Assembly: GCF_035222485.1 (NCBI RefSeq) | Contig: NC_085922.1 | Coordinates: 325,001-389,000, forward strand | Length of the DNA: 64,000 nt | From: Podospora pseudoanserina | Lineage: Eukaryota; Ascomycota; Sordariomycetes; Sordariales; Podosporaceae | Direction of reading: 5' to 3' | Part shown: positions 22,800 to 33,719 of the stretch, one piece after another | How the letters are laid out: every line of letters starts with the position of its first letter | How positions within the stretch are numbered: the stretch's first letter is position 1 | Notes under the pieces: model-generated | The model's input: only the letters and a program-made list of their open reading frames with translations | The model's database searches: none | Told to the model about the DNA's origin: nothing | Translations under genes and position numbers: made by a program

Positions 22800-24109
22800 A
22801 TGGAATCGAGAGGAAGCATGGAACACACGGTCAGGCCGTTCTCGATCACAGATCGCGGGCCTCCGCTGCTTGCCATTGATGCAGCTGCTCTGGGACTCGC
22901 CCTGATTGCCACGCTTTTACGATGTTATGTCCGCATACGACTCGTCCGCGCCTTTGGCGTTGACGACTGGCTGATGGCCGCAGCCATGGTCACCTTTTCG
23001 GCCTACTGTTCTTTTTCCATCGCCGGCGTCACCTACGGCACCGGGCAGCATATCGAGGATCTCCCTCCAGAAAACAATGCGACCGCCAAGAAGGTCAGTT
23101 CGTCCCATCTTTAACTCTCGTCAAGGCGTCCAAAAACTGACAAAACACAGTGGTGGTGGTGTTGCTATCTAGCCTACTCGGCCACCATGATCCTCTCCAA
23201 ACTCTCCATCGCCTACTTCCTCTTGCGCGTCACCATCAGCCGAGTCCACCGCTGGATCATTTACTTTTCCGCCATCATTACCGTTGCCAGTTGCGCCACC
23301 TTCTTTTTCGTGTCACTCTTTCAGTGCTATCCAGTGTATCATTTCTGGACAAAGCACATGGACCCCGACGGCGGGACTTGCATCGACATGCAGGTTGTGA
23401 TTGGCCTGGCCTACCTCTTCAGCGCCATGAGCATCATGTCGGACTTTACATTCGCTCTTTTACCAGCATGGATTGTGTCACATTTGAACATGCGGACACG
23501 GACAAAGGCTGCCTTGATCACCCTCATGGGATTGGGTTGTTTGTATGTTTGCTGCATTCCGACTTTCTTCTCGTCTGCTAACTGTTCGACAGAGCCAGCG
23601 CCGCCGTTGTTGTTCGCCTCCCCTATATGCACCACATTGCCAGCGAGGACTTTCTCTACGACACCACCGATATTGCCATTTGGTCCACCGTCGAGCAATG
23701 CCTGGCCATCACGGCTGGTTGCCTCGCCACACTGCAACCCCTGGCCAAGTCTATTGGCTACAGGCTGGGACTCACTACGCGTCCGAGCCTTCCCCTCAGC
23801 AACAGCGCCTACAAAATGGCGGGGGGCGAGATCTCAGTGAGGAGGTCATTTACCAGAAGAACAGAGACCTTCTCGTCGTGCGCCGTCAACCTGCGAGGCA
23901 TCCCACTCGAGGAGGGTGGTCTGAAGTTGCAGCCGGGAATCTCGGGGTATACCGCCATGTGTTATAACACGAGCGGTGCGGGCAGCCAAGAGGAACTGAG
24001 ACCAAGTCAAGTCGACAGGCCGGAAATAGGGGGTTCGGACCCGAACCTCAAGGAAGAGGAGGTAATTGCTGTCACTGTAACGGTCAGGGCAAAGGAAGGG
24101 AGCCCATAA
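22800..24109 (+). CDS. fungal rhodopsin-domain integral membrane protein (PTH11-like superfamily)
   Basis: Three exons, 22800-23093, 23151-23542 and 23593-24109, with introns of 57 and 50 nt, give 400 residues. About seven hydrophobic helices are seen from residue 20 to 300. They include LAIDAAALGLALIATLLRCY, the WWWCYLAYSATMILSKLSI segment that is highly characteristic of the fungal rhodopsin domain, and FFFVSLFQCYPVYHFW. The tail is hydrophilic and Ser/Glu-rich, and probably cytosolic. The family contains plasma-membrane sensors related to Magnaporthe Pth11, but this member lacks the CFEM domain of Pth11 itself. Ligand and role are unknown. The start could also be the next ATG at 22818. Confidence 0.9.
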
Positions 24110-24973
24110 TCTTGCGGTGTTTACTAGGGGCTTTGGATAGAATTTCAACGTCAGCAAATGACTGTACAACAATTGAAAAAAGATATTGCACACTGGATTC
24201 TTGCAGCCACTGCAGTCAGACGATGTCGGCTCATGACTTGGTTCGCTTCCACATGGAATAATTGTTCACTTTCGGAATAGGGAACGAGTTTCTTTGTCAT
24301 CAGGTTGCAGGCGGTGTGGTGTTTGAAGAGAAGAAATATTTCTTACCGTACTAGGCTGGACCTGAGTCTGCTGTCTGGTGGTTTGGTTGCACATGAAGGC
24401 TGAGTACGATGGCATCTACAATTCGACAAAACTGCAGCATTTTGTATTCAAAACATTTCTACATGTTAGGTCTTCATGTTTTCATTTGTTACTGCTTACT
24501 ATGAAGCTCACAATGATTCATAATGGTTTGAATGAACATCATTCACCCCTTGCGTTGGAAAAGGGGGTGAGCCAGAATGAATCATCACAGTTGCACGAGC
24601 GACCAACCTGCATTATCGGGGGTATAGATGATCACGGGCTACGATTGTGCAATTCCTTATCATTTCTATTCCCACACTTCAAAAGTGGTCAGAGAAACTT
24701 TTACCAGCTTTTGTCTATAGACCAAGCTTGATAGCAGGCAGGTTTTCACCCTGCACTGGGCGAGATTCAAGTCCAAGATTGTGACCATGTCCCCACATCC
24801 AGGCACCAAGCCAACAGCCCAGCCGACAAGTAAGTGGCTTCCTCACTTCACCTCGCCCAATCAACACCAACGTACCCGGCAGTAAAACACGTCGCAAATT
24901 CGCGACTTTTTCTTCCCAGGAAAGCAGCGTCACTCATCTTACCCTGCAATCCTTCTCAGTTCCAAACACCACC
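24110..24973. other. intergenic stretch
   Basis: No supported gene. Contains the 3' region of the rhodopsin-domain gene and the promoter of the F-box gene. Confidence 0.4.
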
Positions 24974-26056
24974 ATGACAACACAATCCACCACCACCCCT
25001 ACCGCCCTCCAAATCCCCGAAATTCTCTCCCAAATATTCCTCCACCTCCCCCCTCTCGACCTCATCACAAGCACCACCCGCGTCTCCCGCCTCTGGCACT
25101 CCCTCCTCGAAACTGACCCCCTCCTCCAGCGCCACCTCTTCTTCCTCCCCGACCCCGCCTGGACCACCTACCCGTCCTTCATCCCCTCTCCACGAAAAAT
25201 CAACCCCTTCTTCAAGACTGTCTTTTCCCTGTTCTTTCACCCCGCCTTTCTGGGTGAGATGGGTGTCTTTTACGCCGCTCGGGCTTCACAGCCTCATTCG
25301 AATGGCAACCCACAAGAGGGAAGGCTGGCGCATTGGAGTGACGAAAAGAGAGAGAGGATGCTGAGAAAGGGTGCGAGCTGGAGGAGGATGGGCTGCTGGA
25401 GGGGGGTGCACACCAGGATGGGGTTTATGGAGAGGGAACCGTCCGGGGGGGTGGTCACTGTGCGGGAACAGGCTTATTGCTTTGTGAAAAGGGACGAGGG
25501 GGCCGGGTATGGGCATGTCTTGACGATGGGGGACTTTTACGACTGGATTATCGAGGCGTTGGGCACCGTTTCAAAAACGTTGAAGACGAGTGGGCATAAT
25601 GAGGATCTCAACATGATGGTGTGGGTTATGATCTGGGGGCAGAAGCTGGGCGGTGCAAGTTACGAGAAGGGTGTGGAGGCGTTTTCTCACTGCCGAAGGG
25701 TTATCTTGAGAAATGGTGACAAGATCTTGGAGGATGGGCAGGATGAGATGACAAAAGATGATGCCGCAAACCGAGCAGAGAGGGAGAGACGTGATGCGGA
25801 GCATCTACATCAAGAGCGCCAAGGTTTAACTACGATGATGGACTGTTATGTTGGGCTGGAATGGCGATTCCGGATGCTTTACATGCCACGACCAGACGCA
25901 GTGGAAAGCAGAGACAGTCGGGTGGATATCCGAAAGTTTATGAGCGCTGATGGACGTGATGGCTTCCGGACGGTGAACGCACTCGTTCCAGGCCTGGGTC
26001 GTTATCACTCCGCATGGGTTGGAGAACCCTCGATTGGCCATCTATTGGTGGGCTAA
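24974..26056 (+). CDS. F-box domain protein
   Basis: Single exon, 360 residues. After a Thr-rich start, residues 12-56 read as an F-box: LQIPEILSQIFLHLPPLDLI followed by STTRVSRLWHSLLETDPLLQRHLF. This is the pattern of fungal F-box proteins that recruit substrates to SCF ubiquitin ligases through Skp1. The rest (about 60-360) has no recognisable repeat. It contains Trp- and charge-rich segments of the kind seen in the large lineage-specific F-box families of filamentous fungi. Target unknown. Confidence 0.85.
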   Translation: MTTQSTTTPTALQIPEILSQIFLHLPPLDLITSTTRVSRLWHSLLETDPLLQRHLFFLPDPAWTTYPSFIPSPRKINPFFKTVFSLFFHPAFLGEMGVFYAARASQPHSNGNPQEGRLAHWSDEKRERMLRKGASWRRMGCWRGVHTRMGFMEREPSGGVVTVREQAYCFVKRDEGAGYGHVLTMGDFYDWIIEALGTVSKTLKTSGHNEDLNMMVWVMIWGQKLGGASYEKGVEAFSHCRRVILRNGDKILEDGQDEMTKDDAANRAERERRDAEHLHQERQGLTTMMDCYVGLEWRFRMLYMPRPDAVESRDSRVDIRKFMSADGRDGFRTVNALVPGLGRYHSAWVGEPSIGHLLVG

Positions 26057-26239
26057 CCGTTCAGATACTGGGGGAAAATAGCATACAAGTCCAGAGAGGT
26101 GGGGACATGGATGGGATGAATGATATTGGATGATAACTATATTTGAAGGTTTTTCGAATGGCTAGTAGACGCAGTCGACAAATGTGTGGATGGTGGGCTA
26201 GATTCCAGCCATACGTCCATCCCTTTCACCAGCCCGCAC

Positions 26240-27322
26240 TCACCAGTTGTGCCAAATAGCATAATCAGTGCCGAAAGCAAACGCATCAACGCGATCAGGC
26301 CCCCAGGAAGCAACAGCCGGCTTGCTGACTAGAGTCCCACCAAGGCTTCTCCACGGTCTCCAAGCGGTGCCGTCCCAGTATCTATGCCACAATGCGCTGT
26401 CAGTCCCATTGACATAAACATCCAGCCTGTTGGCCTGGTCCGAAACCACAACAGGCATAGACTCCAACACACCACCCAAGCTCTCCCAGCCTGCCCATCT
26501 CCGCCCATCCCACCACTTGTGAATCAAGTCCCTCTTCGCACCAACAGCAAAGACATCGATCCTGTTCGGCCCCCAAGACACCGCCACAGGGTCGGAATGC
26601 AGAGTCCCGCCGAGATTCTCCCATCCACTATCTCATCTACTCCCATCCCACCACTTATGCTGGAGAGAAGAGTCCTGAGCCGAGACGCAAACAGGTCAAG
26701 ACGGTTGGCAGACCAAGCAGTCGTCGAGGTGGAACCCTTCATGCGACCGTCCATCGACTCCCAGCCTCCCCATGCGCGCCCGTTCCACCATCTATGCCAG
26801 ATGGCCGAATCCTTGCCTTTGGCAAACACATCCAGACGGTTGGGACCCCAGGCCACGACGGCTGGGTCACCCTCGATCTAGCCTCCGAGATCCTCGAAGC
26901 CACCCCAGCTGCGGCCATCCCACCACTTGTGGCTTTTATCACAGCGTAAGCATGTGTTCAAAAGGGGAAAAAGTAAAAAGCCCTCACATGAGTGAACTGT
27001 TGACCCCAACAGAGAAGAGATCGAGCCTGTTGGGACCCCATGCAGCGGGGATAGGGGAAGAGGTGAGCTGTCCACCAAGGGACTCCCAGTTATTCCACGA
27101 GCGGCCGTCCCACCAACGGTGCCACATGGCGCTGTCGAGCCCGACGCCAAAGAGGTCGAGACGGTTGGGTCCCCAGGCGACGACAGAGTGAGCATAGGGG
27201 GTAAAAGTTCCACCAAGGGACTGGCAATGGCCAGGGACCGTGAGACGGGGAGAGAGATTGCCGGGGTGGGCAGAAACGAAGGAGAGGCTTGCGCCCAGGA
27301 GGAGAGCGGTGGCGGAGACCAT
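26240..27322 (-). pseudogene. PLL-like seven-repeat beta-propeller lectin, decayed
   Basis: A signal peptide ([18 protein letters not shown]) is followed by seven repeats of about 45 residues. The core of each reads like [13 protein letters not shown], then HRWWDGRSW, then WESLGG. This is the DUF346/PLL (Photorhabdus luminescens lectin) type of seven-bladed propeller, known to bind fucosylated or methylated sugars. A short intron probably lies between the second and third repeats. The gene appears broken, with about three interruptions, and the repeats themselves remain well conserved, so decay is recent. The family is best known from bacteria, which suggests past transfer into fungi. Confidence 0.75.
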
Positions 27323-27892
27323 CTTCGGGAAGCTTGAGGCTGGAACTATGGCTTACTCGAGCCGGTGTGGATGGAAGGAGAGCCCCTTGGATGAGCTGTC
27401 GGAGGGGATTTTATAAATGGCAAAACATCGCGAGACTCGCCATGACGGTGGTTTTGGTGAATGTTGTCGTCTCAATGCGGACGCAATGTTCAAGACCCTG
27501 CAGCAAGGTGCAAGCTGAAGTGAGTCTTTGAGGAACGTGGACTAGTCCTACATGGCGGTGAAATCCCCGAATTCTTAAAGTTGGGGTCTTTCATGACGAA
27601 GTTGTGCTGGCATGCTGACCCTATATTGTCTTTGTCGGACAAATTGGTCTTGGGGGAAATTCACTCATAGAGCAGCGGTCGAATACAATCAGTCACACAA
27701 GCCTTGGGAAAGCGAGACAGAGCTTTGTCAGCCACACATACCTTACCCATTCATATATTGGAAGCACAATCTTGAGTCACCTGCCTATGATTATGAGGCT
27801 GCTACTTGCCATACTCATGACTCGTGTCGACACCATGATGCGGCGATTCATCGGGTGCTACAATAGCACGAGTATTCCAGCAGGATGATCAG
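27323..27892. other. intergenic stretch left of the transposon
   Basis: Promoter side of the lectin gene and unique sequence up to the TA target site. No supported gene. Confidence 0.4.
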
Positions 27893-27894
27893 TA

Positions 27895-27938
27895 ACGTAC
27901 ATTATAAGCGAGTCGCGCATATAAGCGAGTCGCGCACT
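27895..27938 (+). repeat. left terminal inverted repeat of the transposon
   Basis: 44 bp, identical to the reverse complement of 29710-29753. Contains two tandem copies of ATAAGCGAGTCGCGCA. Confidence 0.97.
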
Positions 27939-27993
27939 GGCCATTGCGACGCTTTCTCTCTACACTTAACATCATTTTTCTCTACAACCCAAC

Positions 27994-29664
27994 ATGCCAC
28001 CTACTTTAAAGGAAGCGAGGGTAATCTTAGCCCTTGAAGCTCTCCAAAAGGACGAAAAATTACGCCTCAGAGCCGCAGCTAAGCTCTATAATGTACCACC
28101 ATCAACCCTCCGTGACCGACGCGCTGGCCGGCCTGCACGACGCGACACCACGCCCAATTCGAAGAAGCTCACTCAATCAGAAGAGGATGCTATTATTCAA
28201 TACGTTATTGAGCTATGTGCGCGAGCTTTTCCACCAAGATTGCGTGGTGTGGAAGATATGGCCAACCAACTGCTACGCGTACGCGACGCGCCCCTGTTGG
28301 CAAGCTCTGGGCACATAACTTCGTTAAACGCCAGCCACAGCTCCGTACGCGTTTTACACGTAGATACGACTACCAGAGGGCCAAGTGCGAGGATCCAAAG
28401 GTCATCAGCGAGTGGTTCACGCTTGTGCGGAATACCAAAGCCAAGTACGGTATTGTGGATGACGATGTCTACAACTTCGACGAGACTGGGTTTATGATGG
28501 GTATTATCTTCGCGGGTATGGTAGTTACGACCTCAGACGGCCTTAGCAAGGCGAAACTGGCCCAGCCTGGCAACCGCGAATGGGCAACGGTGATCCAGGG
28601 AGTTAATGCCCTCGGCTGGGCTATCCCTCCCTTCATTATCTTGGCCGCACAGTACCACCTTGCTAACTGGTACACCGAGTGCAACCTACCGTCTACCTGG
28701 CGCATCGCAACTACCGATAATGGCTGGACTACTAATCCGGTAGGCCTAGATTGGATTAAGCACTTCGACTATCACACAGCGTCCCGTACAAAGGGTAAAT
28801 ACCGGTTGCTGATCCTCGATGGCCACGAAAGCCACCACTCGACCGAATTCGAGCGCCACTGCCAGCAGAACAACATTATTACGCTCTGTATGCCTCCACA
28901 CTCCTCCCACCTCCTCCAGCCACTCGATGTTGGCTGCTTTGGGCCGCTAAAACAGGCGTACGGTCGCCAGATCGAGGACTTGATGCGCATGCATATCAAC
29001 CACATAAGCAAGCTCGAGTTCCTCTGTGCCTTCCGCGAGGCCTTCTTCGCCTCTATAACAGAGAAGAATATACAGGGTGGCTTTGCAGGTGCTGGCCTTG
29101 CGCCGTACGATCTAGAGAGGGTGCTTTCCAAGCTAGATGTAAAGCTTCGTACGCCAACACCTCCAAACTCACGGCCCGGCACTGCACAACCTTGGGTCTT
29201 CCAGACACCACACAACCCCCGAGAAGCTGACTCGCAGTCAACGCTTATCAAGACTCGCATTGCTAACCATCAAAATAGCTCCCCGACTTCAATGTTGGCT
29301 GCTGTGGACCAGCTTGCTAAGAGTACAATGGCTGTGATGCACCAGGTGGCTCTCCTTCGTGCAGAGAACACTTCACTCCGCAAGGCCAACGAGGCACTAA
29401 GTAAGCGCCGGAGAGCCAAAAACACGTGTGCGGCTCGGAGGATCACTTACTGTGCAAGATGCAAAGGATATACTTGACCAGAAGGCCGTGGGTGGGGAGG
29501 CAGCGCAAGAAACGCAGCAGGATGGCGGTAATGCAGGGGGAGCTCGTACGAAGGTTCGGTACTGTGGTGTGTGCGGCAAGCCTGGCCATAATGCACGTAC
29601 ATGCCAGGAGGCTGCAGAATCATCTGATTCATCTGTTTCTGATTCAGTTATTGTAGTTTCCTAG
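27994..29664 (+). pseudogene. pogo-type DDE transposase, frame-broken
   Basis: The N-terminus (from 27994) has a psq-type helix-turn-helix (LRAAAKLYNVPPSTLRDRR) and the start of a CENP-B-like second DNA-binding domain. Between about 28288 and 28300 the frame shifts by one base, continuing as VGKLWAHNFVKR. The DDE core follows, with first Asp in YNFDETG, second Asp in LILDGHESH and third Asp in LLQPLDVGCFGPLK. A second shift near 29420-29430 leads into a C-terminal part with a CCHC zinc knuckle (CGVCGKPGHNARTC). Two indels make this copy unable to encode the full protein, while the ends could still be moved by a transposase from another copy. Confidence 0.9.
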
Positions 29665-29709
29665 TGTTGTGGTTGTGTAATTGAGGGTAGTTGTGGTAGG
29701 GTAACAGAG

Positions 29710-29753
29710 AGTGCGCGACTCGCTTATATGCGCGACTCGCTTATAATGTACGT
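29710..29753 (-). repeat. right terminal inverted repeat of the transposon
   Basis: 44 bp, perfect inverted copy of 27895-27938, followed by the TA duplication. Confidence 0.97.
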
Positions 29754-29755
29754 TA

Positions 29756-30457
29756 TAACAAGATGGAGTCGTGATCATTCAATCATCTAAAGGTTGGTGG
29801 AGCTGGGCGGAGTTGACAATGGCCGCGGACAGAGAGGAGAAAAAGACTGCAGCGTGACATTCAGGCGTGATCCTGGCATCCCCAGGTCACACACACCTTT
29901 GGCCTTTGGCTGTTTCTAGCACCATCACCGACCGAGGCAGCATTGGATCGCTGATCAAGCCACTAAACCGTTGCAATCTCACAACCCCGCAGATCTTGTC
30001 TCAGAGCAGGAAGACGCGCCAAGTGTCGCCAAGAAACCTTTTCCAGTTGAAGATGGCCCAACAAACCTCGTCTTGTTATGAGCGTCATCATCCAGCCAAA
30101 CCGAACACGACATGCGAGTTCATCAGGGACAATGCAGCTTGCTAAAACTTTGGGTGAGGGAAGCCATTGGACAAGGCGAGAAAACGGATCCCATTTACCC
30201 CAGAAAGCTTGGATTAATGCTACGAGATTGGCAAAACGCCGCTGATCACCCCCCTGTTCAGGCATAACTTCGCAGCATCTCAATGAGGAGAGCATCACCG
30301 ACCAGGGCAGTACCAAGCCCCTGGGAAGCGCACATGTCACGATGTTGCATGTGCTTTCTTGCGGACACAAAATCCTCGGCAACCCCCCAGACGGGAGACT
30401 GCAGACAGCAGCATCCTCTCCTCGGCTGCCCCCTCTCACCACCCTCCCCGCTCTGAC
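29756..30457. other. intergenic stretch right of the transposon
   Basis: No supported gene. Presumed promoter and leader of the GMC oxidoreductase. Confidence 0.4.
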
Positions 30458-32395
30458 ATGTTTCTCCAACGTGTCCTGGCCCTCGGGGCTGCATGTGCAA
30501 GTCTCAGCCTCGTTCGCGCCGTTGACCTCACGGGCTACGAGTACGTAGTAGTTGGTTCCGGCGCAGGAGGTGGCCCTCTGGCTGCGCGTCTTGCCCTTGC
30601 CGGTCACAAAACACTCTTGATCGAGGCCGGCGACGATCAGGGACAGAGCATCAACTACACCGTACCAGCATACCATGCCCGAGTATCCGAAGACCCCAAG
30701 CTTGCTTGGAACTTCTTCGTCCGTCACTATGCCGACGACGAACGCCAGGCAAGAGACTGGAAGACCAGCTACGACACACCAGATGGCACCATCTACTCTG
30801 GCCTCAACCCTCCTAAAGGATCCAAGATGAAGGGTGTTCTCTACCCCAGGACCGGATCACTTGGCGGGTGCACTTCGCACAATGCCATGGTGGCCGTGTA
30901 TCCTCACGAGTCTGATTTCAACTACATCAGCACCCTTACGGGGGATAGCTCATGGCGGCCCGACAACATGCGCAAGTACTTTGCCCGGATGGAGAGGAAG
31001 CAGTATATCAACGGTCTTTACAAGGGACATGGAAGAGATGGTTGGTTCACCACTGAGGTTGCCCCCCTGACCATTCCCCTCAAAGATCCTCAACTACTGG
31101 CCACCCTGACCGGCGGTGCTTCTGCCCTCGGAAGCCTCAGCAACCAGATCTTGAACGTCGGCACTCTTCTCGCAGGCGACCTCAATGCGGACAGCAGTCT
31201 CCGTGATAGACAGCCTGCCTACTACCAGATTCCCATCAGCACCGACAAGGGAACCCGTCTCGGAACCCGCGAGTTTGTGGTCTCCGTCCGGGACGCCAAG
31301 AACCCTGACGGCAGCAAAAAGTATCCTCTCGATGTTCGCCTCAACTGCCATGTCACCAAGGTCATCTTTGACAAGAAGTCTTCCCCTCCCAGGGCCATTG
31401 GTGTGGAGTTCCTCGACGGCGCCTACCTCTACCGCGCCAGCCCTCTGTCCACTGGAGCCAAGGGAACCCCCGGGTCCGCCCGCGCCTCGAGAGAGGTCAT
31501 TCTCGCTGGCGGCACCTACAACTCGCCCCAGCTTCTCAAGCTCTCTGGCATTGGCCCCAAGGACGAGCTCAAATCTTTCAACATCCCCGTCCTCGTCGAT
31601 CTTCCTGGTGTCGGCGCCAACCTCCAGGACCACTACGAGACGGCGGTGACAGCCCGCGCTCCCCGTTCCTATAACGCCCTCAAGGACTGCACGTTCCTCT
31701 TCAACACCACCGACGACCCCTGCCTCGACAAATGGCAGCGTCCCATCCTCGGTGACCGCGGCACCTACGCCTCCAACGGCTTCGCGGCCGCCATGCTCTC
31801 CAAGTCCACCACCACCCCGGACGGCTCCTTCGACACGTTTGTCTTTGGCGGCCCAGTCAACTTCCACGGGTACTATCCGGGCTACAGCTACGCCGCCGTT
31901 GCCGAGTCCGACCTCTGGACCTGGGCCGTTCTCAAGGCTCACCCCCGCAACACGGCCGGTTTTGTGCGCCTTCGGTCCGCCGACCCGTTGGACGTGCCCG
32001 AGATCAACTACAACTACTTCGACACCGGCAGTGGAGACTGGAGGGCGGATATCCAGACTATTGTTGAGGGTATTGAGCTCGCGCGGGAGGCGCTGCGCAA
32101 GCAGCCTGTCCGGACGAACGAGATTCTCCCTGGTGCAGGGACGAATACGAGAGAGGAGCTGGAAGCTTACATCAAGGATACTAGCTGGGGTCATCACGCC
32201 AGCTCGACCTGCCCTATTGGTCCTGACGGTGACCCGATGGCCGTGCTGGACAGCAAGTTCCGGGTCAGAGGCGTGAAGGGGTTGAGGGTGGTCGATGCTA
32301 GTGTGTATCCCAGGATTCCGGGCACATTCACTGCTGTGTCGACCATGATGGTGGCCGAAAAGGCTGCGGATGACATTCTGGCCGAGGCCAACTGA
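30458..32395 (+). CDS. secreted GMC-family FAD oxidoreductase (AA3-like)
   Basis: Single exon of 645 residues from the ATG at 30458. This start is chosen over one 99 bp upstream because it begins a clean signal peptide (MFLQRVLALGAACASLSLVRA). GSGAGGG (33-39) binds the ADP part of FAD, followed by LLIEAGDD; TGSLGGCTSHNAMV is GMC signature 1, and GTYNSPQLLKLSGIGP is signature 2. The C-terminal catalytic segment has HHASSTCPIG (His579/His580). The usual second His/Asn position is within PRIPGTF and is not obvious. Such enzymes (aryl-alcohol, glucose or choline oxidase/dehydrogenase-like) oxidise alcohols or sugars outside the cell, often to feed peroxide or electrons to lignocellulose breakdown. 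Substrate unknown. Confidence 0.93.
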   Translation: MFLQRVLALGAACASLSLVRAVDLTGYEYVVVGSGAGGGPLAARLALAGHKTLLIEAGDDQGQSINYTVPAYHARVSEDPKLAWNFFVRHYADDERQARDWKTSYDTPDGTIYSGLNPPKGSKMKGVLYPRTGSLGGCTSHNAMVAVYPHESDFNYISTLTGDSSWRPDNMRKYFARMERKQYINGLYKGHGRDGWFTTEVAPLTIPLKDPQLLATLTGGASALGSLSNQILNVGTLLAGDLNADSSLRDRQPAYYQIPISTDKGTRLGTREFVVSVRDAKNPDGSKKYPLDVRLNCHVTKVIFDKKSSPPRAIGVEFLDGAYLYRASPLSTGAKGTPGSARASREVILAGGTYNSPQLLKLSGIGPKDELKSFNIPVLVDLPGVGANLQDHYETAVTARAPRSYNALKDCTFLFNTTDDPCLDKWQRPILGDRGTYASNGFAAAMLSKSTTTPDGSFDTFVFGGPVNFHGYYPGYSYAAVAESDLWTWAVLKAHPRNTAGFVRLRSADPLDVPEINYNYFDTGSGDWRADIQTIVEGIELAREALRKQPVRTNEILPGAGTNTREELEAYIKDTSWGHHASSTCPIGPDGDPMAVLDSKFRVRGVKGLRVVDASVYPRIPGTFTAVSTMMVAEKAADDILAEAN

Positions 32396-33207
32396 GTAGG
32401 TGGTTTTGAAGTTGGGCGGTTCGATGTTAATGTATGTATCGTAATAATGTATTTAAGAGCATGACGTAAATAAACTTGAATAGGGACATTGTTGAGGAGT
32501 TACTAAGCTCCCGAAGAGCTGCTCTGGTTGAGAATTGCTCTGGTGAAAGAAGTTGTGTACCTAGTCTCTTGTGTCAGTACAACTTTCAACACGAGCTTTT
32601 GAGCTCGAGCATGGCAAGGGTGCCCACGAATTCTTGGGAAAGCATATTTATCCACTCTTCCATATCCAGCAAGACTTCCTTTTCGGGACCGGGGAAAAAG
32701 ATCATTGGCTGACGGTGATATTGGTGCTGACGTAGGTAGACAGATGCGATTACTCACCACCACTTCAAGATTCGCCGCTGAGCCGGAATTCGAGATATCA
32801 TCAGCCCACTCAACCTACATGTAAGCACCACTATGCAACCTCGTGTCTTCCAGAATTCTCGTACTGATGCTTAGCGTGCTCTCGTGATGGCCGTGCCTTA
32901 GCGGTCCTGCGAAACACCGCCTCGTAGCAACGTTACTACTTCACGAACTTCCGAAATCGATCATCGTAATACTGAGACTATTGAAAATATCAGGAATGTT
33001 GAGAAACGTATGAGGATGGTGGCGGACCGCTATAAGAAGTTAAAGGCATAGCGTGAAGGCATCGCCAGGTATAAAAAGGATGCTTCCAGCTGTGTCAAGA
33101 GTTCCCTTCTCTCTATCAGCACGCAACAAGTCAACATTGGATTCAATACCTACTCAACTGACATTCAATATCCCCAAGCTTCATAGCTGAACATTAAAAC
33201 ATCCAAG
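32396..33207. other. intergenic stretch with a coding-like remnant
   Basis: No complete gene. A 49-codon frame at 32902-33051 (+), ending RMRMVADRYKKLKA, looks like the C-terminal remnant of a helical protein. The promoter of the next gene follows. Confidence 0.35.
33070..33077 (+). promoter_or_regulatory. TATA box of the small secreted protein gene
   Basis: TATAAAAA lies 131 bp upstream of the ATG at 33208, with a pyrimidine-rich likely start region about 30-40 bp downstream (CTTCCAGC, TTCCCTTCTCTC). Confidence 0.6.
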
Positions 33208-33719
33208 ATGAAGTCCTTCGCCGCCATCATTCTCACCGCCCTGCTCGGCTCTGCCGTCGCTGCTCCCCTTGAGCCCCGTGTCGATGCTCAGGAGTTTGAC
33301 GTCTCCGAGTTTACCGCCGGCTGCATCCCCCACGGAACTCTCTGCACGTATGCTTTCCCCTCCCACATCCTTCACGATCTCTTCTAACCTCTCTCCACAG
33401 CATTCGCTTCAAGGTAGCCACCAACCAGATGCCCTACGCCACCGAGTGCGGCTTCTCTGGCACGCCGCTCGGCTCCAGCTCTCTTCCCGACACCGGCTTC
33501 GCCACATGTACCGACCCGAGCATCATCTGGTCGTTCCGTCGCGTCCAGACTGCTGATGCAACCGGGCCTGCTCCCTTTTACGAGCTTGCTCTGTCCAACG
33601 CGGGTCAGAACATTGCTGCGGCCAAGTTCTGGCCTGCGTCGGCTTTTCCCATCTTGCAGTCGGGCGCATCGTTTTATCAGCAGTATAATGGCGAGCAGAG
33701 GTTTGTCATTCATCAATGA
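33208..33719 (+). CDS. small secreted four-cysteine protein, effector-like
   Basis: Exons 33208-33347 and 33401-33719 with a 53-nt intron (GTATGC donor, TTCTAACC branch, phase 2) give 152 residues. The signal peptide MKSFAAIILTALLGSAVA ends near residue 19. A short pro-like stretch ending in EPR could be a processing site. The mature part has four Cys (in AGCIPHG, TLC, TECGF and ATCTD), enough for two disulphides, and a beta-rich pattern (VSEFTAGCIPHGTLC, FRRVQTAD, FYELALSN). This pattern is common among small secreted fungal proteins that include effector candidates. A strong TATA box suggests regulated, abundant expression. No named family is assigned. Confidence 0.8.

Larger units (their letters stand above)
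27895..29753 (+). mobile_element. Fot1/pogo-type (Tc1/mariner superfamily) DNA transposon
   Basis: A complete-ended element of 1,859 bp. It has perfect 44-bp terminal inverted repeats (27895-27938 and 29710-29753) flanked by a TA duplication (27893-27894 and 29754-29755). Each end contains the 16-mer ATAAGCGAGTCGCGCA twice in tandem, as expected for paired transposase binding sites. It carries one DDE transposase gene with two frame breaks. The identical ends indicate a recent insertion. The element lies between the lectin fossil and the GMC oxidoreductase and interrupts no recognised gene. Confidence 0.95.

Noticed and set aside
29560-29610. CCHC zinc knuckle that resembles a retroelement Gag
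   Set aside because: It lies between the pogo-type inverted repeats as the C-terminal part of the transposase; no reverse transcriptase or LTR is present.
31094-32197. Long minus-strand open frame (367 codons) opposite the GMC oxidoreductase
   Set aside because: It mirrors the GC-rich coding strand of a well-supported gene and has low-complexity Gly/Val/Glu content without motifs.
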